Shown in pieces: positions 1 to 9,904 of a stretch of DNA of 64,000 nucleotides (position 1 is the stretch's first letter; each line of letters begins with the position of its first letter). Source of the stretch: Galaxea fascicularis (lineage: Eukaryota > Cnidaria > Anthozoa > Scleractinia > Euphylliidae); the NCBI GenBank assembly GCA_948470475.1, contig OX419342.1, forward strand, positions 8,551,835-8,615,834. The letters run 5' to 3'. The notes below the pieces were generated by a model. The model ran no database searches and was not told the DNA's origin. It saw nothing but the letters and a program-made list of their open reading frames with translations. The translations under genes and the position numbers were made by a program.

Positions 1-1253
1 TGTTGTTGAGACTGCGACTTATGCTTCAGCAAGCGAGAGAAGTAATTAATTTTATTAGCGTGGCAAGAAAACCAGTACGCCAAAAAGCATAATCAAAATA
101 AGAGGACAAAATTATTCTAATGTAGAATCGCAGACGCATACATTCTCTTTTGATCAGTGTAATCAGACGGCACTGTGCTTGTCATTCTTCTATGAAGGAG
201 CAATCGATGGATCGATAAGAGCGGTTTTCATATGTTCCGCGTCTTGAAAACCAAAGCAATTAGTCCGAGCAATCACGACAGTGGTAGAGAGCGTAATGAA
301 CCAATCACAATCCGAAACAATGACATATAGCCGGCACCGAACGCAGGAAAATACCTAAAGGCAAGCCGGGATTGATTTTGCTTTTGGGTTTTAATTGGTT
401 GAGAAAGTGGCGGGAGTTTGCCCAACCAATCACAACAAAACCAAAGCAGTCGCATATCACTTTTGTCACTCAATTGAAAATCCACACGAAGCTATCATTC
501 GCGCTATCATTCGGTCGTAAATACAGCAGAGTTACTTTGATACTGAAGAAAGAATAAAACAACATGTTAACTCTTGCAAGACATGTCCACGACATCCTAC
601 GGAAGAACTTCACTCGCAGAGTATTTGTTTCTCTCATAATGAATTCCGAAACGCATGCGAAATGACAAGACATAATTGTTGCCGGCCGCGGAAGGAACAG
701 TTGAAATCGTAGGCACACATCAACCACAAACATAAATATGGCGGACTTCAAAAACGAACCTCGTGCGTTTATTTTTCCCATCGTACATTGCGTCAAAACA
801 AATACGTTTAAAGGGGGTAGGGGTGGTGTCCGTTTCCTATTTCGCATCCTCAACGTAATTACGCTACAAGTAACATGATTTGCAACTGAAGATGACCTAA
901 GATCGTCAGAACATGTTTTGCGAGCTAAACACAACTCATTTTTTTTCTGTCAAATCCCTGTTGAGGTCCGTTCAGATGCTCCCAAGATTGTTACCCGAAA
1001 ACATTCAACATTGTCGGGTGCAGCATGTTGAATGTTTAAACACCAAGTCGGATGTTGCCAGGAGTTATTCACCGTTGAGGTCTGTTGTAGTTTTAACTGT
1101 GATAAAAAAATAATACTGTGTTCAAATGCAACCAATACAGTTGGACCCAACATTGTGGCATTTTGTTGGTCAACAATGTGCATTTATAGGGGGCCTTATA
1201 GATTATTATTCCCACTGTTCACCACGGTGTGTTAAAAAAAAGTTCGTACTCAC
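1..1253. other. Mostly anonymous DNA left of the LamG exon
   Basis: I see no convincing exon here. The open frames at 470-934 and 950-1183 have no recognisable domain. Between about 990 and 1170 short motifs of the type CAACATTGT and CAACATG recur in both orientations, which suggests an old MITE remnant, but I could not define its ends. The minus-strand gene entering at 1254 must continue to the left of the window. Confidence 0.4.
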
Positions 1254-1859
1254 CAAACGCTTTCTCCCATTTACTATTCAGGACAGATGTGCTCTGCTTG
1301 GAGTACCAGATGTTCAGATCTTTGTAGTACGCAATGGGAAATGTTTCTCCCCCTAGAAAGTACTTTCCCTGAGACTTTAATCTGCTAGGACTAGAGCCAC
1401 ACCGCTTGTGCCGAAATACTTGGTCGACCCACCCGTTACGGTAAAAGGTCAGGTTGCCAGCCCTCTCCCATATGATTCCAAGATAATTCCACACTCCATA
1501 AGGCACATATGTGGAATATGTACAATACCTATCCTTGCCATACACGAGCACACGAGTTCTGCCATGTTTATAGATTATGTTAACTCCTTTATATGTGTTA
1601 TCGCTATCGTCTTTGTTTCCGAAGAAGATCTCGCTATTATTGTGATGTTGAAGCCTATACTTGAAAAATAACCCAATGGATATATCGCAATTGGAAGGGT
1701 CCTTCATACAACGCTTATCGTGTCCCTTGAGTTCCACGTAAGTGCCCTTTGAGCCATCAAGATACAGGCTGTCACCCACAGGAGACTTAGAATTCTTTGC
1801 TGCTCCATATGCCTTGATGTTTCGACTTAAATCAGTAAAAGACCAAGTGTCATGCGAAG
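1254..1859 (-). CDS. Exon of LamG-like (concanavalin A-like) domain protein
   Basis: This minus-strand exon encodes about 200 residues with the pattern of a laminin-G type 3 jelly-roll domain: GDSLYLDG near the start, a paired cysteine segment (RCMKDPSNC), a central GVWNYLGIIWE strand and a GKYFLGGE strand near the end. The family mediates extracellular binding in secreted or surface proteins. A clear donor (gtgagt) follows position 1254, so the next exon lies outside the window. The frame is also open up to a methionine at 1902, giving a signal-peptide-like start. However, the sequence just before 1859 reads as a good 3' splice site (ttttgttttctag), and a phase-1 entry there is typical of extracellular modules. 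I therefore prefer an internal exon. The domain assignment is fairly safe; the start is not. Confidence 0.6.
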
Positions 1860-1999
1860 CTAGAAAACAAAACCACAGTAACAACGTTAACACAATACAC
1901 ACAGGAACTGCCTGAATGTATTCCCAACACGTTGGCTATAAACATGATGTTATACGGAGAAGCATTTACTATTTGCAACTCAGGGGCGCTATTTAATTT

Positions 2000-2143
2000 T
2001 AACACTCTTCGAGGCGATCGAAATTCAACGTCCGTCAAAGCGTAAGAACTGAAATTGTTCTTTAGGTCGGCATGGTTCCTTCCACGATTTTCTTCAGTAA
2101 GGATTTGACATTTCAGTGAGTCCAATCCACTGGATACAACAGA
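2000..2143 (-). CDS. Possible upstream exon, PAN/apple-like C-terminal half
   Basis: Minus-strand frame starting after an acceptor-like ttccttcag at 2143. The translation contains a segment (LKCQILTEENR...HADLKNNFSSYA) that resembles the last third of cnidarian PAN/apple domains, where a single cysteine precedes a His-x-Asp-Leu segment. Such domains often precede LamG domains in cnidarian proteins, and the LamG exon follows on the same strand. I could not find a convincing donor, so the left end is approximate and the link is an inference. Confidence 0.3.
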
Positions 2144-2499
2144 CTGAAGGAACTAAATCTCTGCTTTCTTTCAAGCCCTATTTAGCATGTAGGCAGCAAG
2201 TGCTGGTGCTTCGACTGCGAACACTCCTCTGGATTTACAACAACAACAACACCAAAACCTTTATTTTTGCGTCTTAAGTATTTAGCTAAGTAGCTAATTG
2301 GGGACACTACTGTAATAAATACTAAAAAGATGTAAAACTTAAAAAGCTAATCAACATGTACATATGAATATTGAATATTTATTAAAACCTATTTCCTATG
2401 AAAATAAAAAATAATCAAAATGAACATAAATTACAATTTTCACAACTGTCCTCAGCACGCTTACTAAGTCTAAGTCTCTACGTCTTATATAGAGCCTTA

Positions 2500-3340
2500 G
2501 GACCGGTTCAAACGTTGCATTTCGCGTGTGCCAAATATAACTCCTTTTTTAGCCGACTAAAATAATTAAATGCGGCATTTGATTCAGTCGTCGAATTTAA
2601 TGGGGCCGAATTTAACTCCTTCCGCCTTCAATATTCCCGTCTCCTCTCGGGCTGGTTGTATCCATAATTTCAAATTTCAGAGGACAGAGGCTACCCACGC
2701 AATCTAATAGAGAAAACCATATCAGGAATAAAATTCACAGGAAGGTCCATAGCGCTGAAAAGAGCAACGAAGAAAAGAAAGAAATCTTTCCTTTTGCCAC
2801 ACCATACCGTCAATATCCAACTTAACAGAGGCTTTACTTCAAAAATGGCACCTCGTACAAAATTAACCGTCAGTTCGCCAGATATTCAAAATATAAAAAG
2901 GTTTCAAAATATGTTTCACGACGGTAGGTATTGTGCGACCCGTCACCCCTTGCGTTTTCACACTCATACAAGAATAATTGCTGCACGTCAGACAAGTATA
3001 TTTTGTTTTAAAAAAAGCACGAACTGTACATTCCTTCGTCTCCCGCTATTTTTAAAGTGCTGTTTAGACTCCTCTGTGCATGGCATTTACGGATTGTGGT
3101 TACTAAATGAATCATAATAATTTACTATAATTTATGCATTATATTCGGCACATGTGAAATGCGACGTCTGAATCAAATGTCGAACTTAAGTCGAATATTC
3201 GACTGATTCAGTCGCAGATTCGACGTAAGTCAAATTTAATTCGAAACTGTCGAATTTAATTGATTCAAACGTCGCATTGCACATGCAGTTAATCTCGAGT
3301 TATATTCGGCACATGTGAAATGCGACGTTTGAACCGGGCC
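2500..3340. mobile_element. Harbinger-like MITE A with TTA duplication
   Basis: An 841-bp non-coding element bounded by terminal inverted repeats of about 44 bp. The left end begins GGACCGGTTCAAACGTTGC and the right end, reverse complemented, begins GGCCCGGTTCAAACGTCGC, with about five mismatches over the arm. It is flanked by TTA at 2497-2499 and 3341-3343. A 3-bp TTA/TAA duplication fits the PIF/Harbinger superfamily. No transposase is visible, so it is non-autonomous. Further TIR-like copies inside (around 3140-3260) suggest internal duplication. Confidence 0.75.
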
Positions 3341-4058
3341 TTAGCAAATTTACAATGTCCTTCATATGTAAGCACTGAACGTACAGACTTTAATTTGGGA
3401 CGTGTTCTAAAGCCTATCTCCTAATAGTTTGTTTTCAAGTAACTTGACATTTCCATTTAGGAGTTTGACAATACTTCTTCTTTAGACCTGTTACTCTATA
3501 TGACAGTTTCAAGATTATCGTCGTAATCTTTGCATTTTATATGACCTCTTCTTTTTCTGTAGGTATTGATCAGTTTTTAGTCAGTTTGGACGAGCCTTAA
3601 AGTGCTACTGAACCCATGAAGAATCTGGTGAAAAATAACAATAAATTATTAGTCAATTTCTAGTTAACCAGCTAAATAAGTTTTGACACCACGAAAACAA
3701 TTTCATCAGTATTTTTTTTCGAACGCGAACATGACCAAATTGCTGCAGAAACCGCGACAAGCCGATCCTTAATTAATTATGCATATTACATCGCGTGGTT
3801 CTCACATTTTCAGTCAAATGACTGCAATGGCAAAGTATGGAAGTAAGACTTGTGCGGCCAGTGCCCCGGGAAAAATAAGCTGTACTAACAATTCTTATAG
3901 TTCCAGGTTTTCTATGCATATTTTCCCCAAAACCAGAACGTAAAAGCTCAATGTGTTTGTACCGACTCACAGCCCGCACATTCCCAGATTACAGCCGTCT
4001 AAAACGTTCTTTTCGCTCCCATGAGAGTTGCTATACACGCATAAGCTTAAGCAGTCTA
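3341..4058. other. No gene seen
   Basis: AT-rich sequence between MITE A and the acidic gene candidate. I see no domain, RNA gene or bounded repeat. It would contain the promoter of the 4059 gene if that gene is real, but no clear TATA box stands out. Confidence 0.4.
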
Positions 4059-4889
4059 ATGCCTGCTGATACAAGCGAAGAAAGTGGCGATAACTCGGTG
4101 GAATCAAGCAGCAAGGGCCAAAGGAAAGGTTTAATACAAGGATCAGTTGCGACGATTCACTGCGCTAAAACAGCGGTCAGAGAAACGGGAACCGAGCGAT
4201 CGAGATCGGAAGTGGTGAGTGCCGGTCAAATCCAGTCATCTTTTTGTTTTTAGATCTCACAACTACCCATAGTCTTCACTAGTTTCATACCTATTTCAAG
4301 AGAAAAACCCGAAAATATCGAAGTATTCGTTGAGTTTAAAATGTTATCCAGCTTACGATGATAAATAACCTTTATATTTTTGGACTCATCTTGTAGAGGT
4401 GCTCATAAATTACGGGTCTGCATAAAAGGCATCTTCAAGAATCACACACTCTTTCACCTCAACGCCTGTGCTTGAACGTCTTTTGATAAACATTGTTCTG
4501 GCGAGATAATATCTCCCCTAAACTTGCTCTTTTGTTACAAACAATTGCAGCATTTGGGTAATCTTGAGCAAGACGCCGAGCATGACAAAGCTGCTAGTGC
4601 CGCGGAAGTCGCCGAACTATGCGTCCCCATTGAGGACAGCGAATACGAGGGGAGTGAAAGCAGATTTTCTTTCAGTTACGATGGGCATTTGTCTGACCAA
4701 GATGACTCACTTTTGTTAGGAGAGGAGAGCGCGCCTATCAACAAGGCTACCCAAGTAAAGCTCCACGAGACCGCCAACTACTCCAAAATCTTCCTCGTTT
4801 TCGCTCTCTTTCCCCCAGCAACACTCCTGGAGCTTGCGTTAGAATCTGAATGTTCTGAACTAAACATTTTCCAGTGTAGAATTAAATAA
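4059..4889 (+). CDS. Putative two-exon acidic small protein
   Basis: Exon 1 (4059-4214) starts at an ATG and ends at a strong donor (GTG followed by gtgagt). Exon 2 (4551-4889) follows an acceptor (acaattgcag) and ends at TAA. Both junctions are phase 0 and the joined frame encodes 164 residues. An AATAAA overlaps the stop and could be the polyadenylation signal. The protein is rich in Ser, Glu and Asp (EESGDNSVESSS; DSEYEGSESRFSFS), which suggests a disordered acidic region. A short hydrophobic stretch (IFLVFALFPPATLLELALE) lies near the C-terminus. I do not recognise the family. A second acceptor-like site at about 4817 means the C-terminus could be spliced differently. RNA reads spanning 4214-4551 would settle it. 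Confidence 0.35.
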
Positions 4890-5654
4890 ACAGTTTGACC
4901 TCGACAGAGGCGCTGTGAGCTTTAGGCAAACTTTCCTCTGTGTTGTCAAGCTTGTGACGTCACGAGATTAGGTTCCACTGAGAACTCTGCAGGTTCAATT
5001 TCTCATTTTGTCCCACTTTTCTACCCTATTTCACGCCTCAATAATAGAAACTTTTCCAAAACTAATTACGCGATGAATGAACACTACGTGACGCAATCAA
5101 TCGATTTTGTAGAGCTCATTCTCTTAAATCGGATTCTTTTGAACTAAAGAGGGAGGTGCATTGAACCAGAAGCAAGCTCACGAACAAAAGAAAAGTCTAG
5201 TGTAAATTAATAAAAAAATTAAGAGAATTCCCTTTTCAGGGTAAACTAGTATTTCTTTCTCCTTTTATTTGTTTACTAAATCTTGAATTGGAAGGCAGCC
5301 TTTGCAAGAATAGCCAATGAAGAATACGTCTATTTAGTAGTAATTCATACTGATTGTAAGTTAAACAATGACGATGTCAACAGTTCTGTGGCCGTTTTTT
5401 TTGCTTGACTGTCTAAGATATTACCTGCTATCACAGCTCTCAGATAACCCAGCTGGTTATGACAGGCAAGAAACAGGGCGAGAAGGATCTGTTGATTAAT
5501 TTATAAAAAGAAAAATCATTAGAAACTTGAAAACATGTCCTACTGTTTAGCGAGGGAACACGAAAAAGAAAACAAGTACACGCAGACTAGAAGGTTGCCT
5601 CCGTAATTTAACCACTTAGGGTATGTTCGCTATTCATCGAAAATTACTAGTGTC
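4890..5654. other. No gene seen
   Basis: Downstream flank of the acidic gene candidate. I find no domain-bearing frame and no bounded repeat. Confidence 0.4.
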
Positions 5655-5990
5655 AATAGACCTTTTTACTGATACGGCGGCCATCTTGAATTCTATTGTT
5701 TTGACCGAGAAATTATGGGCTGCCGAGGGGGCAATCGCTGCAAAATGTATGGTATACACAGCTTTCAGGATAAATTTTTACTGCTTGTCTCTCATATTCC
5801 AAAACAAATATTACAAGCGTTACATCTTTCCGTCACGGTATTTGGCAGTGGTTTCTATGGTTAGCGAAAAATTATTGTTAAAAGTTATAACGCCACAGTG
5901 TTCTTTATAATTATTTCTCATCTGCCTCCTGGGTATCCCATAATTTCCTCGGAATTCAAGATGGCCGCTGTATCGGTAAAAAGGTCTATT
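5655..5990. mobile_element. MITE D with 39-bp inverted ends
   Basis: The left arm (5655-5693, starting AATAGACCTTTTTACTGATA) and right arm (5952-5990) are inverted copies of 39 bp with two mismatches. The 336-bp interior has no transposase frame. The flanks are too AT-rich to define a target duplication with certainty. Confidence 0.6.
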
Positions 5991-6886
5991 AAAATAGCGT
6001 CCCGAAAATTGCCTTCAGTCGGGCTTCCACTTTGTTCTACACTCTCCTACTCAAACAAGACGCCCTACTTCCACACTTGTACAACAGCGAAATCGGAAAG
6101 TTATAATATCAGCTGGGAATTTCGCTATTTACTACCGTCTCCAATTTGATCGTGTTACCAGGAACAACAGGGCAAAAATAATTGCAATTATGTTATGTTT
6201 TTCTCAGTGTGCGAGCGAGCGGAATTCGAATGCGAATCCTGCAATCTGATCAGTTGTTGGAGCGGGCAGAACTTTCCCATCTCTTGACGACGGTCACGGG
6301 AACGCTTTTCGCGGGAAATCTTGAAGTACGATCTTCTTACACCGGCGCAAGGTCTTGAGTACGGCCAGAGGGCACAGTTTTTCCCTATGCTATACGTCCC
6401 GACCTAAGCCGGTGAATAACGTTTTTATTTTTTCTAGAACTTGTTTGCGAAGTCTTTCTAGCTACGCGCGTTAAATTTGATAAACAGCGCCTGTAGATCT
6501 CACACGAAAAAGGGGTCTAAGAGGCAGTCTAACGATAGAACAGAAATTCAAATGTAAATTGGAGCAATAAGGGAAAACGTGATATGTTATAGCAATCATA
6601 AACTAAACATTTAAATTTTGAAAACAGTTACTTCAGGGTACAAACACAGGCGAATACTGAGTAATAAAGACAAGCTTTGTCATGTGGAAAATGAAATCAC
6701 ACTTTCAGATGCGGTTTTAACGAAACTGAGTTCTTCAAACACGAGGAGAACATCACATCTTAGTTCATATCTTATTTTTTGAGAATTTACCTTTGTTCTC
6801 CGTCAGGACATTCATGAACGAATCGGCTATGATTAGAAAAGTACGCGAGGAAAACTTGTTGTCATAATAAATGAATTAAGGGGGTA
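5991..6886. other. No gene; diverged dispersed repeat
   Basis: The stretch at about 6345-6412 resembles 10500-10570 in the same orientation (shared CAGTTTTTCCCT and CCTAAGCCGGTGAA). The next part (about 6440-6475) is inverted relative to 10455-10485 (GTAGAAAGACTTC). These look like two decayed copies of a partly palindromic element. No coding sequence is seen. Confidence 0.35.
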
Positions 6887-7333
6887 GTTTCTAAAGAAAC
6901 TGTAGTGCTACGTCGGTGGGGGAGTTGTACACAAAAACTTGGTTTTATCAACGGAGTTGATCATGTAAATTGATCACCATAAAGGGATTTTAGAAGCTGA
7001 CGTTTCGAGCGTTAGCCCTTCGTCATCTGGAGCGAATCAAGGAATTATGGGTTGTGTGTAGTTTATATACGCTATTGGTGGTAACATGGCAACGTGAAAA
7101 ATAGGAATACATTAGTTAAATGAAAAGCGTTCGTTAATACCATGGGGCTGATTAAGGGTGCCGATTTGGAAGATGAATTTTTGTTCTAGATTCTTGCGGC
7201 TTTCCGTCGTACCTTCATTAGGCCGGAAAGGCCGCAGATCGCCATGTGTTGTTTGGAGTGGTTATGGAGATTAAAATGACCAGCTACTGGCTTAGGCCCG
7301 GTTCAGACGCCGTACTTTTCATGAGCCGAACTT

Positions 7334-7511
7334 AATAGGCCATTTCCGAGTTCATGTCTGCCTCCTCTTCAAAGCGAGTCTAAGTGCGAAGTTTTTGTGA
7401 TGGTAATTAGTTCTACTTTACATATGAATGAAAACTAATTTTCTTAACAAAACCTTCGTACTTAGACTCGCTTTGAAGAGGAGGCAGACATGAACCCGGA
7501 AATGGCCTATT
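7334..7511. mobile_element. Palindromic MITE E, copy 1
   Basis: A 178-bp near-perfect palindrome starting AATAGGCCATTTCCGAG and ending with its inverse. Arms of about 80 bp surround a short AT-rich centre. The same element occurs twice in tandem at 40776-41110. It lies inside MITE B and is therefore a later insertion or an acquired part of it. Confidence 0.75.
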
Positions 7512-7522
7512 CGAATAGGCCT

Positions 7523-7660
7523 TATTCGTATTCTCGGTATTGACCTGGATCTAGCATGAAGTGGAGGCTCTTGCGGGGGAATCTTTTCAGATGTAAATGT
7601 ATTCCCCCGCAAGAGCCTCCACTTCATGCTAGATCCAGTTCGATACCGAGAATACGAATA
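7523..7660. repeat. Foldback hairpin with 60-bp arms
   Basis: Arms 7523-7582 and 7601-7660 are inverted copies with very few mismatches (left arm starts TATTCGTATTCTCGG) and an 18-bp loop. It lies inside MITE B. No coding potential; the open frames overlapping it are products of the palindrome. Confidence 0.75.
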
Positions 7661-9432
7661 TGGTCTATTTGGACCGACCCAAATTAACAAAAGTACGCCT
7701 GTTGATTCAGACGTCGAACTTAATTAGCCATTCCATAGCCGTTCCTAATACAGTTGCAGGAAAACTAATCAATATTGTCAGTGGTTTTGAAAATATACAC
7801 CAGATAATAATTTATGCATTACGTTCGGCACATGAAAAGTTTGGCGTCTAACTTAAGGCCGTTCCAAAGTCGAAATTCCCGGCCAAGCCAGGCGAAAAGT
7901 ACGCGTGAGCCGTTCCAAATTTAAATAGCCGCTCCTAATTGGTTCAGACGCCGAACTTTTAATGTACTTAATTCTATGAATTAGATTCGGCTAATGAAAA
8001 GTACGGCGTCTGAATCGGGCCTTAGATGCATCCTTCGAAGCAGTGTAAACGGCATCGCCAAGGTGTTCGCAGAATCGGTCGCCTAGTCGTCTTCCTGTCT
8101 CGCCAATGTATAACATGTTGCATAACCTACAGGTTATGCAATAAATGACATTTGCGGAGGTACACGTGAAACGATCGGTGATCTTAACCGATCGCTAGGT
8201 CCCGATATTTTGCTAGTGTTAAGAATGAAAGGACAACTTTTGCATCGTGAGCGCACGCATTTGAAAGTGTCGGGTTCCTCATAAGGTTTGAGTGCGCTTC
8301 TAACTAAAAAGTTGCCTACTTTTTCGTCGCCTTTGAATCAAATTAGTGGAAGTTGCGAAAAGATTCTATCAGTCTCGGGATCATTTTCGAGTAAGTTTAA
8401 AGTTATTAAGAATGATATTTTTGACTGATTGTTTATGAGCCGTTGGAAAGCGAGGGTGAACGAAATTGTGTCTTTCTTATCCTTTTGTGACGTTTGTAGT
8501 GCTGACTGTTGATCAAATTGTTGGGCGCGATGATGGCCTGCTTTGATCACAGAGACATGATAGCCACGTTTTTCGAAGAACTGGCACACTGATCTCCTAT
8601 GATTTGCTGGAAAAATCAGGGTCATCACTACGTAGCTGTCGAAGTCTAAGGAATTGCGAGTAAGGAATGGAGTTCTTGACATGTGATGGATTTGACGATA
8701 AATATGAGAAATAACTTCCTTATTCTTTCAGTTTTAAGAGGAAAAATGTAGTCTTTCGTGGCGCTGTTGTAAAAAGACTTAACTTCAAGATTTTCCGGGG
8801 ATTCACTATGCGAAAGCGTTACCGTGCCCTCCGGCTTGGAAAAAAATAAACTGAATTAGTATAATTTCAGAGTTGAAGAGCGAGTTTTTAGCAATCTGAT
8901 TGGTTGAGCGATTCATACTATGACTTTATATTCACCGCGCTAGGCGGTGAATATAACTCTCAACCTTTTGTTTTCAAAAATAAAATTAAAAGTCCTCTTT
9001 TTTAAGAGACTTTAAGTTCGGAATAACACTCTTCAAAGGTAAGATGCGAAATTCTGCTAAAAATAACAAAGAAACCATTTTAATTAAATTCCCGTGAAAA
9101 AGTCGCTTATGTCGATATAAGATATGCATGAGTAAATCAAAACAACTATTGAATTTTCGCAACACTTTATTTATGTAACAGAATGGTTTCAACAACAAAC
9201 CGAATTTACCACTGAGTTTGAGGGGGTAAACGAGATGAATAAATGTTTGCCGGAGTTTTACGTCTCAGTCAGGAGGAAAGACGGGACTTATTACTAGAGA
9301 AATAGTCTTGTTGTCCGTGCGAGCGGATCAGTGGGCGAAGTTGTTCACTGACGCGTGACAAATGTCAAATAAAATTTAACATTCTTCGGTCGATCCTTTG
9401 TTTAGGTATTTCTATAATCACTTGAGGAATTA

Positions 9433-9549
9433 TACTAAAACAATTATTCGCCTCAGGCTCGTGAATATTGGTGAGTATTCCCCTCGACTTCGTCTCGGGG
9501 AATATTCACCAATATTCACTTCGCCTTCGGCGAATAATTGTTAATTAGT
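9433..9549. repeat. Palindromic MITE-like repeat
   Basis: The ends ACTAAAACAATTATTCGCC and GGCGAATAATTGTTAATTAGT are inverted, and an inner pair around GTGAATATTGGTGA is also inverted. The result is a strong hairpin of about 117 bp. The span 8701-9432 to its left holds no gene that I can support. Confidence 0.55.
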
Positions 9550-9788
9550 ATTTGGCAACGATAGTACGAGCGATTTGATTGGCTGCTGAGCGGGTATTAT
9601 TTGCTTGTAACGACCGCGGACTTTACAAAATGTTTTCTTCGCCCGGCGATTCTCGTAAGCCCAAACGGTAAAACTCACACCGAAACTTTTCCTTTCAATA
9701 AAAGCTGTATTTAGCTGAGACAAAATTATCTAGGCCTTTTAAAATTGCAAATGACGAGGAACATTCAAATAAGTTCTATCATTCTGTG

Positions 9789-9904
9789 GGCCGAGTTGTT
9801 TGAAGCATGGTTAGCGCTAAACATTGGTTAAGTTGTATTAAAACCTGTAGGTTGTCATCGTATTTAATCTCGGTTAGCGCTAACCATGCTTCGAGCAACT
9901 CGGA
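9789..9904. repeat. Short MITE with 30-bp inverted ends
   Basis: The left arm (GCCGAGTTGTTTGAAGCATG) and right arm are inverted copies over about 30 bp, with two to four differences. The inner motif TTAGCGCTAA is itself palindromic. Interior about 55 bp, non-coding. Confidence 0.55.

Larger units (their letters stand above)
7295..8021. mobile_element. Harbinger-like MITE B inside the Penelope element
   Basis: A 727-bp element with terminal inverted repeats of about 37 bp (GGCCCGGTTCAGACGCCGTA at the left end; right end matches with two or three differences). It is flanked by TTA at 7292-7294 and 8022-8024. Removing it together with one TTA restores the Penelope reading frame across the junction, which proves the borders. 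The TIR start is nearly the same as that of MITE A (2500-3340), so both belong to one group. It carries two further palindromes, at 7334-7511 and 7523-7660. Confidence 0.85.
6887..8700 (-). mobile_element. Penelope-like element, 3' half with GIY-YIG domain
   Basis: Read on the minus strand, 8682-8338 gives the end of a reverse-transcriptase-type ORF of cnidarian Penelope-like elements (NRRSVCQFFEKRGY; FSQLPLI). Around 8170-8035 the GIY-YIG endonuclease appears clearly: a VIYCITC segment with cysteine pairs, then LYIGETGRRLGDRFCEHL. The domain is interrupted by MITE B (7295-8021) and resumes at 7294 as PVAGHFNLHNHS. The 3' untranslated end, with the motif AAGCTGACGTTTCGAGCG on the plus strand at about 6996, runs to about 6887. 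The ORF has stops and frame changes, so this copy is dead. The upstream RT palm domain is missing. Confidence 0.75.

Noticed and set aside
470..934. 154-codon frame at the left edge
   Set aside because: No conserved motif, no splice context and low-complexity composition.
1860..1902. Signal peptide at the start of the LamG frame
   Set aside because: The hydrophobic stretch is also a good polypyrimidine tract ending in AG at the exon border, so the signal-like sequence is more likely intronic.
7418..7690. Open frames overlapping the palindromes in MITE B
   Set aside because: They arise from mirror-image repeat sequence and show no domain.
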